Part shown: in pieces, positions 14,828-15,791 of the stretch
Numbering within the stretch: the first letter of the stretch is position 1
How the letters are laid out: each line of letters opens with the position of its first letter
The notes under the pieces: generated by a model
What the model saw: the letters and a program-made list of their open reading frames with translations, nothing else
What the model was told of the DNA's origin: nothing
Database searches by the model: none
Assembly (NCBI GenBank): GCA_030528845.1
Contig: JAUMYC010000037.1
Location: forward strand, 1 to 15,791
Length of the DNA stretch: 15,791 nucleotides
DNA from: Eubacteriales bacterium
GTDB taxonomy: Bacteria > Bacillota_A > Clostridia > Christensenellales > Aristaeellaceae
Direction of reading: 5' to 3'
Made by a program: the position numbers and the translations under genes

Positions 14828-15397
14828 TTAAACATTGATCTCCATATCCCACCTCGGCCTGCCGAAGCCCGCGAGGCGCACGTCCTTGCGCGCATAGCTC
14901 TTGCGGCACACGCAGCCGCCGTTTGCGACGACTCCGCTCTCATCGGAGGTGTTGCCCTCCACGGTGACGATCTCCTCCCGGGAGACCTCGACCACCAGCC
15001 CCGTATGGCAGACCCGCCCGCCGTCCGGGGCGTAGAAAAATACCTGATCTCCCGGCTGCGGCTCGGCAAAGAGGCGGCCGTTTTTCTGATAGTATTCGCG
15101 GCTGTGGCTGCAGCCCGCGCCGTAGTTGCTCCTGCCGAAGGGCTGACAGGTCAGCGCCAGCGCGGCTTCCAGCCCATACGAGCGCACCATGCACCAGTCG
15201 AAAAACACATCGCACCAGGCCACGCTCTGCTTCTTTCCGTTGTAAAAGCCCAGCGCGTCCAGATCGCGCGCGTATTTCGTAAAATTCTCGTCGCCCGCGT
15301 TGGCGGTCATGTCGTTCAGATGTTCTTCCGTTTCCTTTTCCATATAGCCCACCTGACTGAGCGCGACGTCGATCACCTTCTGCGGGTCGCAAAGCAT
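14828..15397 (-). CDS. Stand-alone CHAP-like cysteine amidase/peptidase of phage-endolysin type
   Basis: Predicted peptidoglycan amidase or endopeptidase, 189 residues. From memory, it aligns along its whole length with the catalytic domain common in endolysins of gut Bacillota phages: ALSQVGYMEK (12-21), TANAGDENFTKYARDLD (31-47), the nucleophile Cys62 in VAWCDVFFDW, PQPGDQVFF (113-121), the catalytic His131 in CHTGLVV, EGNTS (147-151), GVVANGGCV (155-163) and GFGRP (177-181). It has no signal peptide, membrane segment or cell-wall-binding repeat, and no phage genes surround it. The ATG has AAGGAG eight bases upstream. It lies between two transporter genes and is likely co-transcribed with them (37- and 30-base gaps). 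It could be a prophage relic, a lysis factor or an enzyme re-used inside the cell. Family likely; role open. Confidence 0.82.
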   Translation of the reverse strand: MLCDPQKVIDVALSQVGYMEKETEEHLNDMTANAGDENFTKYARDLDALGFYNGKKQSVAWCDVFFDWCMVRSYGLEAALALTCQPFGRSNYGAGCSHSREYYQKNGRLFAEPQPGDQVFFYAPDGGRVCHTGLVVEVSREEIVTVEGNTSDESGVVANGGCVCRKSYARKDVRLAGFGRPRWDMEINV

Positions 15398-15435
15398 CTG
15401 CGGATCTCCTTTTTGTGTTCTTTTAAACTGTTCCG

Positions 15436-15791
15436 TTATCCGGCCCTCTTCGCCTTGGGGAACAGGCCGAGCACGGACGAGGCCATGTGGCGCAGCACGT
15501 CCTTCGGGCCTGCGTCGTTGTCGCGGTCAAAGCGCGGCACGAGCAGCAGAGTGAACCCGAGGCGCAGCACCACCGAGACGATGCACAGCACCTGATAGCG
15601 GTCTATCGCCCCGAGGAACATGCCCCTGCTGTTCCACGTCTCCAGCAGCGCGCCGCCCGCCAGCGAGCCGAGCGTTGCGCCGAAGAGCGCCGTCACGCAG
15701 GAGAAGAGCGCGATATGCGTCGGGCGGGTCGCGTTGGGCGAGCAGGAGAGCTGCATGTTGCTGCAGGTCAGGTTCGCGCCGCACCAGAACA
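15436..15791 (-). CDS. MFS-like membrane transporter, C-terminal part (5' end outside window)
   Basis: Only the last 117 residues are present; reading starts at the right edge with FWCGANLTCSNMQLSC. The pattern WCGAN, a short helix, then PNATRPTHIALFSCVTALFGATLGSLAGGALLETW resembles the last three membrane helices of major facilitator proteins: an N-x-x-R-loop, then a GxxxGxxxGG helix. A final helix (CIVSVVLRLGFTLLLVPRF) and a basic cytoplasmic tail follow. The ATG at 15756 is internal and not a start. The amidase gene follows 37 bases after the stop, without a terminator between them, so co-transcription is likely. The substrate is unknown, and the fragment is too short to exclude another polytopic family. 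Confidence 0.7.
   Translation of the reverse strand, partial: FWCGANLTCSNMQLSCSPNATRPTHIALFSCVTALFGATLGSLAGGALLETWNSRGMFLGAIDRYQVLCIVSVVLRLGFTLLLVPRFDRDNDAGPKDVLRHMASSVLGLFPKAKRAG

Noticed and set aside
15436..15756. Treating the ATG at 15756 as the start of a small 106-residue protein
   Set aside because: The frame stays open to the right edge and the upstream residues continue a membrane helix typical of transporters, so the gene is simply cut by the window.
1..15791. CRISPR arrays, tRNA/rRNA genes, insertion sequences, att sites
   Set aside because: No regular repeat-spacer pattern, cloverleaf, rRNA motif, transposase or paired terminal repeats was seen on reading both strands; a dedicated search was not possible.

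Overview
The window looks like a chromosomal segment from a GC-rich Bacillota, most likely a gut-type Clostridia relative. The reasons are AGGAGG-like ribosome binding sites, sigma-A type promoters with TATAAT and extended TG elements, short intrinsic terminators, and gene families common in that group. This placement is inference. No rRNA, tRNA, CRISPR array or transposase was seen.

Left part, minus strand (1-10509): this reads as a carbohydrate uptake and breakdown locus in two transcription units. The upstream unit starts at a promoter near 10545 and encodes a GH2 beta-glycosidase with a C-terminal CBM32-like domain, then a GH3 beta-glycosidase. It ends at an intrinsic terminator (5360-5387). 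The second unit starts at a strong promoter (5054-5082). It encodes a secreted family 5 solute-binding protein, two Dpp/Opp-type permeases and an ATPase that runs off the left edge. Both hydrolases lack signal peptides. Oligosaccharides would therefore be captured outside, imported by a 'peptide-type' ABC transporter and cut in the cytoplasm. One permease carries an extracytoplasmic insertion of roughly 180-200 residues.

Middle, plus strand (10682-13884): a tight three-gene operon diverges from the GH2 gene. It encodes a RidA-family imine deaminase, a PLP enzyme of the D-serine dehydratase / D-threonine aldolase fold with a His/Cys metal pair, and an N-acyl-D-amino-acid deacylase. Together they could turn N-acyl-D-amino acids into free D-amino acids, then an enamine/imine, then a 2-keto acid plus ammonia. 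A strong terminator (13901-13946) closes the operon.

Right part, minus strand (13946-15791): a partial MFS-type transporter, a stand-alone CHAP-like cysteine amidase of the type seen in phage endolysins, and an EamA/DMT-type membrane transporter. They are closely spaced and probably co-transcribed. They converge on the D-amino-acid operon at the shared terminator.

The most interesting points are the RidA/dehydratase/deacylase module, the oversized permease loop, the binding protein without a lipobox, the structured RNA around the binding-protein message, and the orphan endolysin-like amidase.
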